DNA from: Rhodamnia argentea
Taxonomy: Eukaryota > Streptophyta > Magnoliopsida > Myrtales > Myrtaceae
NCBI RefSeq assembly: GCF_020921035.1
Contig: NC_063151.1
Location: forward strand, 27,844,934-27,908,933
Direction: 5' to 3'
Length of the DNA: 64,000 nt
Shown: positions 27,566-37,868 of the stretch, one piece after another
Position numbering within the stretch: position 1 is the first letter of the stretch
Layout: each line of letters opens with the position of its first letter
Position numbers and translations under genes: made by a program
The notes under the pieces: model-generated
Told to the model about the DNA's origin: nothing
Databases searched by the model: none
What the model saw: only the letters and a program-made list of their open reading frames with translations

Positions 27566-27709
27566 TCTGGAAATATTGCAATTAATTCTTCTATCACATT
27601 ATGCGCAAAACCTCTTAACTCACCCGATTAAGTCAGCGGTATTCACCTTGCATCACCAGATGCTTCTAATTAGGAACTGCTTAAGGTTTATGGCCTGCCC
27701 TTCCATAAG

Positions 27710-28430
27710 TTGCTCCCTGATATTTTGCTTTGTGGTTTGGTCACTTAGCATTACCTGACTAATGGTGGGCCTCGGACAATCGTGGTTCTGGAAGAGTTGC
27801 TTTTCATACAAGTGATAGTGCCGATAGGTTCTCAAATGATACAGAGCAATGAGTCCTCTACTACGCAAAATTTGATATTCACCAACTAGTTACAGTTTGC
27901 TCAGTCCCCTTATTATGCTGATGGGATTCAGTCTGCCGATCAAATGATTGCTTCGAGTTGATGAAGTTGTCTGATTTGAAGCAATTTTTGCGAAGAGACA
28001 ATTTGATATTCGCCGAAAACCACAGCGCGTCTGGCTGAAATCCAGAAGCAGAAGTCTCTTTTGAAGGCGTACGAAGAAATGGGCAAAAAGATGGAATTTC
28101 AGCAGAAACTCAATGACTCTGAAATTGCATCTCTTATACAGAACCTGGACAAGTTAAACAACTAAAACAGATTGACAGAAAAGAGGTTAAATCCGAGCGG
28201 CCCATTATATGTCCTGGATAGTCTCTTCACCTCTCTGGCCTGAGTTCTCACCATTTCGTTGCTGTACTTTGCCTTACTGTGAAGTCCATCCAGAGCTTCC
28301 TAGGGTTGTTGAGTGACGAGATGAAATATGCTGACTACAATGTCGATGCCGCGGCAAGTGCAATAGAACCAGGAGTTGTTTACCGGAGACCGGATCCCAA
28401 ATGTTTCGTATTCGAGTGCTTTGCTCGCCA
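27710..28430 (+). pseudogene. Truncated, inverted copy of the GIL1-like gene
   Basis: 27710-27880 matches, in inverse orientation, 42755-42915, which lies in the 5' UTR intron of the GIL1-like gene. From about 27887 the match jumps to coding sequence (equivalent to about 41080-41615): ACAGTTTGCTCAG, LAEIQ, KMEFQQK, KLNN, AAASAIEPGVVY and F-E-C-F blocks are visible. There are stops and indels, for example a stop after KLNN. Because intron sequence is included the copy is DNA-level, not retroposed. About 1.1 kb between the two matching parts is missing. The end near 28430 diverges just after the region encoding FESFVCRE. Confidence 0.85.
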
Positions 28431-29923
28431 GATCACCAGCATACATGAAATCTACATCAAATGAGATGCAGTAGATTGATGAGTCCTACCTTGGGAGCTC
28501 TCAGAAGGCCACAATTGCAGAAGCGCAAGCAGACTAACTAGATCTATTGCTGGTCTAACCTGATGATGAAGTATGACACTCAGCTGGTTCCAATGAAGGT
28601 GCTTTACTGGTTATCTAATGGCTTATGAAGACTCAATGCAGAAAAACATTGAGATCATCTCAGTTGAAGAAGGAAATGTGACTGTTTTTTATTGGAGATA
28701 CTGTAAGTCTGATTTGATCTTAGTGATCATCATTTTAAGCAGTAGTACACAGCCTTTATATCTAATAGCTTGTCAAGCTCTACCTTGTTAATAGCCTGGT
28801 ATTCATCTGAGTCATTTCTTCACCTGGTAAACCTTTAAGACTATGTGCTCAATCTGACCGTGCTTTACCAAGGAAGCTATCACAATAGAAAGCCACGAAT
28901 ATCAATGGATTATCAGAACCTTAATCTCGAATATAACTTTGTAGCGATACACGAATAGTATTGCATCGAATACGAATCAATCACTTTGCAGATAAAAGGA
29001 GGGCATTTGTGTTTTATCTTGCGGTGGGTTCCACCCTCGTTCTAAAATTCAGAAAAGTTGCATCCGTGCGAGGACTGCTCAAGGTAGAAGTCGTGAAGAG
29101 CTGTAATTATCATTGTACCGTGAGGCATTGAACTCCGGACGAGGAAGAATCTCGCATGTTTACTTCCTCGGCCAATGCACTGAATCCACGAGGGTGGGGA
29201 AGATTTTTCGTCTCTCGTTCTCTTTAGACTAATAGATCTTCATATCGACATCATAGTCTTTTAGCTCTGTCGAGTACGTGAGCTGCATATTTTAGTTTAT
29301 CCAATGATTTCTTGAACCGACTAAATCCAAGTTCGTTATTCATGCATGCTGGTTGCTTCGATTCAGAGTAGTTTGCATTGCACGTAGATGGAGAGATTTG
29401 AATAGGTAACTTTCACTTTCTGAGTTGAAAATCTTGTGATGTTATAACCAACTACGCCAACCCTAGGGTTGAAAGAATAGAGAATGACAACGGACTCGGT
29501 TCACTTGTTTCTTTAATCGCTTCAGTATCATGCTCAGTTACAAGCACCAACCACGAGGGTCGAAAAGATAGAAACTGACGTGGGATCTAATCACTTATTT
29601 CATTTGATCACTTCGATATCCCACTTAGTTAAAGGCTCGCGTTGCCAAACTTGGCCTTAAGAATGGGAAATGAAAAGCAAATCCAGCAAAAGAATCATCT
29701 GTGGATGTTCACCCAATTGAACTGTTGAAATGAAGAAGAGGTGCGCCGTCCATTAGATTCGCTTGAAGAAAAACAATACGACGGCTCCCGGATTACATCT
29801 CTTACCTAACTCGACTACCACGAGGCGATTTCGTGCCGAACACTTGCACGCATGGTGAATCCAAATGAAAACCACTTCCGTTCAACAAATTCGAAACAGT
29901 TGACTTCTTGAGTGAGAGAAATG

Positions 29924-29937
29924 ACTTGACCCTCACG
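29924..29937 (+). promoter_or_regulatory. 14-base promoter word shared with peptide gene 3 (contains a W-box core)
   Basis: ACTTGACCCTCACG occurs here and identically at 37439-37452, about 140-160 bases before the respective start codons. TTGACC is a W-box core, the binding site of WRKY factors that drive immune genes (established). Regulation by WRKY here is inference. Confidence 0.55.
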
Positions 29938-29966
29938 CCACCATTTGATCTGCATTCCATCGACTC

Positions 29967-29974
29967 TATATAAA
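29967..29974 (+). promoter_or_regulatory. TATA box of peptide gene 1
   Basis: TATATAAA, 112 bases before the ATG at 30079. Peptide genes 2 and 3 have the same word at a similar distance. Confidence 0.75.
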
Positions 29975-30078
29975 CAGCCTCAGTCTTGCCTCCATGAAAG
30001 AAACAACACTGCCTGACTCACTAGATCCAGCCCCAACACTCGCACCTATCTGTCCCAAGAGCTTATCTCTTCACGCAC

Positions 30079-30333
30079 ATGGCTCGATACCTCTTTGTTT
30101 TCCTGATGATAACTGTCGTGTTCGGTGTCATCTGCAACTCTCCATGTTTTGAAGCTAGAAAGCTACCGCAGATGGGCATAGAGGACGATGGACAACTCCC
30201 TTCTTCAGTGGAGAGTCCGGTTTCGAGTGCCCTTTCAAAGGGTTTTACCGATGGTCGTCGAGGTTATGATGCTAGTGTCGGAAGGGTCCGTCTGCTCAAG
30301 GAATCGGTTCCCAGTCCAGGAGTGGGTCACTAA
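30079..30333 (+). CDS. Secreted peptide precursor, PIP/PIPL-like, copy 1 (84 residues)
   Basis: The precursor MARYLFVFLMITVVFGVI... starts with a hydrophobic signal peptide (residues 1-20). FEARKL follows at about 25-30, then an acidic and Ser-rich middle, and a C-terminus LLKESVPSPGVGH. The layout (signal peptide, EARKL site, variable region, terminal Ser/Pro/Gly/His peptide) is that of PIP/PIP-like plant peptide hormones, whose terminal motif is usually SGPS-x-G-x-GH and which signal through RLK7 in immunity. Val replaces the first Gly here, and the SPGVGH end also recalls CEP peptides. The mature peptide would be the last 9-13 residues, with Pro hydroxylation possible. The receptor and role are inferred only. 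A single exon with its own TATA box. Confidence 0.8.
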   Translation: MARYLFVFLMITVVFGVICNSPCFEARKLPQMGIEDDGQLPSSVESPVSSALSKGFTDGRRGYDASVGRVRLLKESVPSPGVGH

Positions 30334-32570
30334 GGGATACGTCTGTATCGAGCCGCTCCAATAAATAAATGTATAAATAGAATAAATGGAATGGAACTTA
30401 TATGTACCATTTCTGTTTCCAAGTGTAATCCAAGGTTTGCAATGGAGGTTGGAGTATAGATACTTCATTTCTTAGACATCAAGCGAACTAGTGTGTTGCG
30501 GGCATAATCCATTGTTCTTTAAAGCTGTCTTAAGATGAAATAAGCATAGTGTATGTCGTTCATACTGTTGAACTAATATATCATGTTATGGCCAAATGGA
30601 GATGATCACGATCATTTCGGAAAAGAAATAATGTGGCTTTCAGGAGGTTTTGAATTTCTGCGAGCAACAAAAATTAAAACTTTAGCTCGCAAAGGTGATC
30701 GCAACTGGACCGCTTAAAAGATGCGAAAACGATCAAAATGGAAGTTGGTATTACCACTAAACTCATTAAGCTCAAGCATGAGTGTATGGGATCGAGTTTA
30801 CTGTTAAGACAGTTTTTTTTTTTTTCTACGTTTTTCTGAGTACTTTAAGACAGAATGCCATGTTTAACAAAAGGTCGTAACACATTGGTTGAAAACTTTT
30901 GAATCGCCAAAAAATTTGAGAAGACTCGTAGACAAAAATAGATGACACAGAACAAATGTTATTCAAGATTATTCCTCGAAGTTCATAGTAAAGACAGAAG
31001 GCAGGTTCGATGATCCACAGTTGGGGAAAAAAAAGGAAGGAAAGAGGAAAAAAAAAAATATTAGAGAATTCAGAAAAATTAAAAAAAATAAAAAATTATC
31101 CACATCAGCGCCGGCAATGCCACATAGGATGGCTCGCGTCCATGTCAGCAATTTTCAGCTAAAATTGCGGATACTGTGGAAGGTGGGTTTAGGACTAAAT
31201 TGGCACTAACGCAATAAATTGAAGACTTTTTTGGTTTTTTTCCCCAATTAATATGTATTATGGGTTCATTTTTTTTATTATGATTTTGTCAGCAGCATGG
31301 CTGTAATTAAACACTCTTATATATAAAGCAATCTTACTAAATCTCCATCAACACATTGCCATTATTCTCGCTCGGATTCTGAAGAACAATTAAATTGAAG
31401 CAATAGTGAGTCACGTATGGGTCCCACCGGACTTGAGAGTCTATATTCATTTTAGTACATGCATTAGGTTCACTTATACAGAAAGAAGGAAAACGAAGTT
31501 AAAGCAAGAAATCATGCCCACTTTTATATATCATTACTTGCGTGTTGGAAAACAAATCTCGAGTAAAATCTTAAAATCCAACAACCATCTTCATTTTGAG
31601 CATTTCACCAAGTGTCGAATCGGTGTTCCAAACCCTAACTCCAAATAGACCCACAGCTCCATCACTACCAGGCCATGGTGGTCGTCAGCACCATCATCAT
31701 CATCATCAAGAAGAGCTTAACATAAAAGAAAAAAAAGGAAGCAAGAATGGAAGAGAACCCTCCATCCCCCAAGTGATCATTCTGCTGAATTTCGTGGAAT
31801 TTTAGATTCTGATCCAGGCTCCGGCACCGATGGATATGGTGATCTTGTTTACATACGGTACTATACGTGTCTTAAACGGCGGTTATGGAGCTGAACGACG
31901 CATCAAACTTTCACGTCTCTAGTCGCGTGGAAGGCAAACTATTTCAAGCCATGCACGTTTTCGACACAGTCGATTAACAGTGATTCGACAAGTTTTGTAT
32001 CTTGAAGAAAGGAAAAACAGAAGAAAAACAATGCTTGCGTTTGACTACGAAAGTGCTTTTCGCACAACTTAATGGCTGACTTAGAGGAGAAAACAAGGCG
32101 ACTTATGAAGTCTTGAAGTAGGCGTTGCACAGTAAAATGGAGATTCCTCAAACAGTCGACAAGATTTGCTCAAAGTTCCGTGATAATATTGCATGACAAA
32201 AGTGAACTTGCCTAAGTTCGAACCAATTCCACCAAGTAATCTTAACTGTCGGCAAACACGTCAAGATGAAAAGGGAAATGACAGATAAGTGAAGCACATG
32301 ATGTGGGCATGTGAACGTGTGCCTCTTTGTCACATAGTCAAGCTCGTCATATAAACATATATACCAATTATATGTTTCTATGTAAAAGTTCTGTGCATCC
32401 TAAAAATGCAAAAATGTCACTTGCAAGAATGCGTATTTGGTTCAACTTCTGAGTAAGTGGTTTATGGGCTCAACAAAATGTGACAAAATGGGTTTAGAAC
32501 CCATATTTTAACCCATATTTAATGGTGACGATCATCAATGACTTGCCTTAAGTTTTAAAAGCAAACTTAA
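30334..32570. other. Intergenic, repeat remnants
   Basis: Includes a family-A half-copy around 31070-31235 ('atccacatcagcgccggcaatgccacataggat' phrase), with AT-rich DNA on both sides. No gene was supported. Confidence 0.45.
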
Positions 32571-33222
32571 GGGCCTATTTTGCAATAAGTCTGATCCAAA
32601 AAAGTGACTCTAATTAAAATCATATTTTCTTATTATGTTCCCTAGATAATTTTTAAAGAATTAAAACGCGTTTAGTAACTACGAAAAATTTCTGTTTTCG
32701 GGAATAACCATGTGGCGAAATTCTTTTTTTAAAAATTTTCATCTTTTTTTAAAAAAATTTTAAAAAATTTTTAAAATTTTTTATTTTTTAAAAAATTTTA
32801 ACTTTTTTTAAAAAATTATTTTCCCAGCTTTTTAAAATTTTTTGAATTTTTTATATTTTTTAATTTGCCCCAGTTTTTTTAAAAAAAATTTGTTCATTAA
32901 ATTTTAAGCTTATTTTTAAATTTAATTTAATAATATATTTTAAAAAAATTAGTTGTTAGTAAATTTTTTAAGTTCAAAAGTTCACATGGAGACCTATGTG
33001 GACTTAATCTTTTTAAAAGAACTGAGACTTTGTCATTTTATGTGATTATTAAAAGTGCTTTTTTTTTCATAATCAACTTTTTTATTTTTTTTTTTTTTGC
33101 TCCAAAATTGTTCCCAAAAACAGAATCAGAATCAAAATTATTTATATTACCAAACATATTTCTAATCCTTTCTTATTTCAAGGAATAGAATCAAATAATC
33201 AGAATCGTTACCAAACAGATCC
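32571..33222. mobile_element. Tourist-like MITE candidate with TAA target duplication
   Basis: The left end GGGCCTATTTTGCAATAAG and inverted right end GGATCTGTTTGGTAACG are partly matched, and both flanks are TAA (32568-32570 and 33223-33225). The interior is an A/T tract with short palindromes (aaaatttt). TAA duplication and the GG..TTTGG end fit PIF/Harbinger-type MITEs (established signature). No transposase frame is present. Confidence 0.6.
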
Positions 33223-33339
33223 TAAGTGGATCATTATAGTTTACTTAATAAATTAATGAGTCATAAATGGATTACCTAACTATCTTAAATGAGTCATAAT
33301 AAGCATGTCATTTTTAGATTTTTTTAATCCTTTATTTTA

Positions 33340-33490
33340 TTTTCTTTTTTCTACGAAATCCAGCAAGGGTTGTCGGCCGACCCTCTCGAAGATCACAAGT
33401 GAGGGCTAACCGACACTTGCTAACCCGGGCAAGGGTCGCAGCCCTTGCTAGACATAAAAGAAAAAAAATAAAAGTAAAAAAAATAAAAAC
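33340..33490. repeat. GC-rich core with poly-pyrimidine and poly-purine flanks
   Basis: A short GC-rich stretch (gcaagggttgtcggccgaccctc ... gggcaagggtcgcagcccttgc) between T-rich and A-rich arms. The same type of core is present in several TIR elements of the window (12240, 20050, 35600, 47100, 50700). Confidence 0.6.
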
Positions 33491-34117
33491 AAAATATTTT
33501 AGGTTTTTTTTTACTTTATAAAAATTGTCCACATTGTTTTAACAATATAATTTTAAAAAAAAATTATAAGAAACAAGTTCTCCTAAATTATATTAAATAT
33601 GAAAGTGTTTTAACAACATGGGTCGTATACGGTATGGGTCAAGAAATTTACATTGCAATAAATGAGTCACAAAAGGATATACGAGCCAATTTGTGGACTA
33701 TTTATGACATGACTCACTCATTTGATAGGTCTAGGCTCAAGTTTCAATCTTTAAATGTGCCCAACCTATCATCATATGAATATTGTATACGATATACATC
33801 ATGCGGACCAATCCGTCACGATATGAGAATTGATGGACCCATCCAATTCACGCATGGGAAGCAAATTCAGACATCAAGAATTATTTGTTGTGTTTGCACC
33901 GAATCTTGAAATATCAGATGAAGAGAGTAGGGAGTCAAGTTTAAGGAAGTGGCGGCTCAAGCTACAACTCTTATCTTTTCAAGATAAAAGTCGCAGTCAC
34001 ACCGCTTACGCACGCCCAATGAGCCGACTCTATTCAAACCAGCTTTTCGATTTAGCAAGGAAAAAGAAAAATCTGTTGACGTCTGCCCCATGTTTTCAAG
34101 CTTCATGAACTGCACTC

Positions 34118-34125
34118 TATATAAA
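34118..34125 (+). promoter_or_regulatory. TATA box of peptide gene 2
   Basis: TATATAAA, 117 bases before the ATG at 34235, followed by an (AC)n microsatellite in the leader. Confidence 0.75.
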
Positions 34126-34145
34126 GAGAAGTTCCTCCATGCAAG

Positions 34146-34171
34146 AACACACACACACACACACACACACA
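34146..34171. repeat. (AC)n microsatellite in the leader of peptide gene 2
   Basis: About 12 ACA/CAC dinucleotide units between the TATA box and the start codon. Confidence 0.9.
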
Positions 34172-34234
34172 TACCTTATCTCTTTCTATACCCATTGGTT
34201 ATCTTCTCTTCACATCTTGTTTCACGCATCGATC

Positions 34235-34498
34235 ATGGCTCGCGTCCACTTTAGCTTGCTGATAATGGTCGTCACCTTTGGTGTCCTGATAAGCCACTCC
34301 CCGTGCTTTGAAGCGAGAAAGCTACTGTCGTCAGGCATGGAGGCCAGAGACGATCAAGTCCCCTATTTTGAGGAGAGTTTGGTTTCGGGTGCCCTACCAA
34401 AACTTCCTGCCAATGGTCGAGGTCATGTGGTTTGTCTCGACAAGCGCGACCGTGTTCTGGAAGAATCCGTACCAAGCCCGGGAGTCGGTCATCTCTGA
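34235..34498 (+). CDS. Secreted peptide precursor, PIP/PIPL-like, copy 2 (87 residues)
   Basis: MARVHFSLLIMVVTFGVLIS is a signal peptide. Next comes CFEARKLL, an acidic middle, a stretch LPANGRGHVVCLDKRDR, and a C-terminal LEESVPSPGVGHL. The first ATG with a normal signal peptide is at 34235; an upstream in-frame ATG at 34139 would add His/Thr repeats from the (AC)n leader and was not chosen. An extra Leu after the GH end is unusual for this peptide class and would require trimming. Copy 1 is the closest relative over the signal peptide and C-terminus (MAR, V-T-F-G-V, S-P-CFEARKL). Confidence 0.8.
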   Translation: MARVHFSLLIMVVTFGVLISHSPCFEARKLLSSGMEARDDQVPYFEESLVSGALPKLPANGRGHVVCLDKRDRVLEESVPSPGVGHL

Positions 34499-36347
34499 AC
34501 GACGCGTTGTGTCATTCTAATAAGTGGATTGAAAATTTATAGTCGTATGGTCATCGAATTGCGCGAGTCTAAATAAGTATAGTGTGTGATCCTTACTATA
34601 TGGACACCGAAAATCGGTGCTTCATACTTTCGAAGTCGTTGATGGTCTTGCCGGTTACAAGCAAATACCGGCTGTGTGTAAAAGCTATCTTAGAATGCAA
34701 TAATAATAAGCACAGTGCATGCTGATTATCACACCTTGTCCTTGTGAACGAGAGAGCTGCGATTCCGCAGGTCTTATTCCAAACATTCCATATTGAACCT
34801 TACATTAACAATGTAATTTGATTATGCAATGTATAATTAAGAATGATGGATCTCCTGTTTCGTTGAGACGATCTCGTCACCTTCAGGTGATTTTCTCTAA
34901 CACTAGGCGCGTGCATCACAGAAAGATCGTTCGAGCAAGTTACGCATGTGTGCCAAACCTATCGAGAGTGGAAAATTATAAAAGCTTTAGTACATTTGAG
35001 CGCCCCACGCAAACCGAAAACCGAGAGACCGAAAAGAGTACCGCCTTTGCACCATTTGAAATTTATTGTAATCATGGTAAAAAATTGGAAAGTTACTGAA
35101 TACATGAAAAACACTTACTAGTTTTTCAATATGCACACACTTTCTTCGACATGGAAGGTTCATAATTTTGCTGAAAAAGTTGAGACTAATTATTGATGTA
35201 TTTTATACTTGCTTGGCTAGGTATGAAATTTTCCAGATCACCTGGGTACACAACTAAGAATAAATGTACGTCGATGTGTAGTTACTTACTTTAGGCATAA
35301 AAAGTCATTAACCAGACTTAAAATTCATTTGTTACTAGCAAGATATAGGAAAAGTATCAAAAAACCATAAATTTATTATATCGATACCAATTCAGTCATA
35401 AACCTTTCAATTGAACCAATTTAGTCCTAAACTTTTTTTACATTGGTACCAATTCACTCCATCCGCCCAATTATGACAGGAAATCGCCGACGTGGACTCC
35501 GGTGATGCCACGTACAACTGTCAATGCTAACGTCAATATTTTTCAATAATTTATTTTTTAAATAATATGTTTTCCTTTTTTTTTTTCTTAAACTTAGCTT
35601 TGGCCAGCAAGGGTTGCCGGACACCCTCACTAGCCCTCAACGGCCATTGGCGAGGGTTGGCTGGCCCTCACTAGCCCGGATGAGGGTCGTGGCCCTCGCA
35701 AGATCCGGGCAAGGGCCGCCTCGTCCAAGGTCATCGCGGCCCCGCCGACAGCAAGCAACGCAACCCTGGTCCAGATCTCATGGTGAAAAGTTATTTAGTG
35801 TGTTTACATGAATCATTCAACTTACTTTTCCATATGAAAAGCTACTAATCACACGATGGAAGTTCACAAGATGAGGAGCAGTTAGTCACGAATAATCAGA
35901 AAGCTACTTGCCCTCCAGGAAACTTGCTAATCGCGTGAAGAAACTACAAGTATTTCTTGCCATTTGCAAACTAATCCAACATCACTGTATCGATTATCAG
36001 TAATTATTTTCTTTGTGCGTTAAATTCATGAGATTTTGTGGGAACGCTGAACTCAAGACCTTGTACTCTAACACCACGAGAGACTACATGGAATTGCTAC
36101 TGACGGTTCTAAAAGTTCAAACTGTTAAATGAATGCGTGATTTAATATGTAAATATTCTAACAAAACTGTTTGTGTTATAATATGTCTCGAGTTTGAACC
36201 GACAAACGAAATTGACATAAGATGAATTGTTATTTACGTGAACCTTCAAGTATTGAGCAAAGAAAGATGGCACGAGCATGTAATCTTTCTTTGGCAATTG
36301 TTAGATGTAAAAAGGAAAAAAAAAAAAAAAAGTTGACCATGGACTCT
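34499..36347. other. Intergenic with family-A repeat remnant
   Basis: 35350-35780 carries the phrases 'ataccaattcagtcataaacc' and 'accaatttagtcctaaac' plus a GC-rich core (35600-35760, ggttgccggacaccctcac...gagggtcgtggccctcgc). This is half of a family-A element. No gene was supported. Confidence 0.5.
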
Positions 36348-36999
36348 GTTGACTGGAGTGACCTAATTTTAGTGGATATCCAAGATACATAACGTGGATT
36401 CTTAATTTTGAAAAGTTCAACATGGACTTTTGAATAAGAGATATTTTGGATCTCTTTGGAAGTGGATAAGATGCCTAAGATTTGTTTTGGATTTCTTTCC
36501 TGTTGAAATCCAAAGTGACGTTGGTCTATTCAATGTGAGAAGTAGACTTTCAGTCGGTGGACTTCGCATCCATATATATTCATTGAGATCGTGGGTTTTC
36601 AGGAGGCCTTGAAGCGCCGATTATAGAGTGCTTGTCAGTGATTTTCTCCGTGAGTCTTTTATTTGTAGAATTACATCAATAACTTGTGTGTTCTAGTTGA
36701 GAAATTCTTGTAGTAAGAATTTGTGTTAAATTCCTTTGCAAGATTAAGAAATTATTTCACTAAGAATTGAGGGCCAAATACTATATGCGTTGTTGGATGT
36801 AATTGGGGCTAGAAAATACTGAGAGTGTTTAAGTGACTTGAGTGTGGTTTGTAATCTCCGTGTATCGTTTGATCTATAGTGGAATTCGTTGCTGCTCTCT
36901 CATGGACGTAGGTCTCTACGACCGAACCACGTATATCCGGTGTTCAATTTATTTTCTTATTCTATCTATTTATTGTTCGATCGCTGGTTCCGCGCAACA
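36348..36999 (+). mobile_element. Solo-LTR-like sequence, Copia type
   Basis: 650 bases beginning TGTTGACTGG and ending GCGCAACA, so the ends form the short TGTTG...CAACA inverted repeat of LTRs. The interior ('agatattttggatctctttggaag', 'accgaaccacgtatatccggtg') is typical of Copia LTRs. No internal region or second LTR lies nearby. I do not see a 5-base target duplication at these boundaries, so the exact left end is uncertain. Confidence 0.6.
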
Positions 37000-37438
37000 G
37001 TTTGTATGTCAAGGATAGTCAAAAACAGTACATTGGATGCAACCTGTTCCATCAAGTTTTTTTCTTTCTTTCATTCGTTCTTGTGGGGCTCTCTTCAAAG
37101 AGTAGATTCTCGATCGGCGCCAAGACGAACGCCCACGAGGGGGTGCTTCTGCATGCAATCTCACCAACTTTGAGCAGCGAGTTTCCCATTCAGTCACTGT
37201 GGCCTACTTCGCGTGATTTTTACAGCAAAGATGCTGGACAGATTCTCCTCCTCCCGGCAGATATATGCTTCCAGAGAGCAGTATCTGCAGCAAGTGTCAA
37301 GCCTTTTTGAGTCTATCTTGTGTGTACCTAACTTAATGCATAGTGCAGAAGACCTAGGAAAGCACGTTTCCTGCACAGTTGCAGAAACTCACAGATTCTT
37401 CAAACATGGTTTGATACTTGAAAGTTGAAACCATCCTA

Positions 37439-37450
37439 ACTTGACCCTCA

Positions 37451-37452
<2 letters not shown>
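37439..37452 (+). promoter_or_regulatory. 14-base promoter word shared with peptide gene 1
   Basis: Identical to 29924-29937. The word is absent from the equivalent position before peptide gene 2. Confidence 0.55.

Positions 37453-37453
<1 letters not shown>

Positions 37454-37489
<36 letters not shown>
37454..37489. repeat. (CT)n microsatellite in the promoter of peptide gene 3
   Basis: About 17 CT units immediately downstream of the shared 14-base word and 25 bases before the TATA box. Confidence 0.95.
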
Positions 37490-37492
<3 letters not shown>

Positions 37493-37513
37493 CATTTTTT
37501 GTGCTTGCCCATG

Positions 37514-37522
37514 TATATAAAT
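37514..37522 (+). promoter_or_regulatory. TATA box of peptide gene 3
   Basis: TATATAAAT, 97 bases before the ATG at 37611. Confidence 0.75.
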
Positions 37523-37610
37523 AGCTCAGGCTAAGGCTTTCCTTGCTACCACTTGAGTTACATTCGGAAAACAACGAGGTACCTTTCCTTCTTTAGCAGG
37601 AATCTCAGAC

Positions 37611-37868
37611 ATGGCTGCGAGTTCGAAAGTTGCATTTGCCTTCATCCTTATCATGGCGGTGCTCATTACCACCAGCCATGCATTGGCTTCTTCCGAAGCG
37701 AGAAAGCTTTTGGTCGGCACGGACAAGTCAATGGATCGGCCACATGGCCTGGAAGCGAAAGCCTCCACGCCGCCGCCGTCTAGTTTCGTCGAGAACCGTG
37801 AATGCCTGTCCTTGAAATCCAAGCGGGCTCTGATCCAGTCGGTTCCGAGTCCAGGAGTCGGCAACTAA
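37611..37868 (+). CDS. Secreted peptide precursor, PIP/PIPL-like, copy 3 (85 residues)
   Basis: MAASSKVAFAFILIMAVLIT begins a signal peptide of about 27 residues. SEARKLL follows, then a variable middle rich in Pro (about residues 45-56) and the end LIQSVPSPGVGN. The C-terminus differs from copies 1 and 2 by Asn in place of the final His. The signal peptide and middle are far more diverged than those of copies 1 and 2, so this is the oldest member or came from a separate duplication. A single exon. The function is inferred from the family, as for copy 1. Confidence 0.8.
   Translation: MAASSKVAFAFILIMAVLITTSHALASSEARKLLVGTDKSMDRPHGLEAKASTPPPSSFVENRECLSLKSKRALIQSVPSPGVGN

Larger units (their letters stand above)
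28431..30078. other. Intergenic and upstream region of peptide gene 1
   Basis: No gene was seen until the first peptide precursor. The last 160 bases hold W-box-like words (TTGACT at 29900, TTGACC at 29926) and a TATA box. Confidence 0.5.

Noticed and set aside
34139-34234. Upstream start for peptide gene 2 (His/Thr repeat)
   Set aside because: It is translated from an (AC)n microsatellite in the leader, and the ATG at 34235 gives a proper signal peptide as in copy 1.
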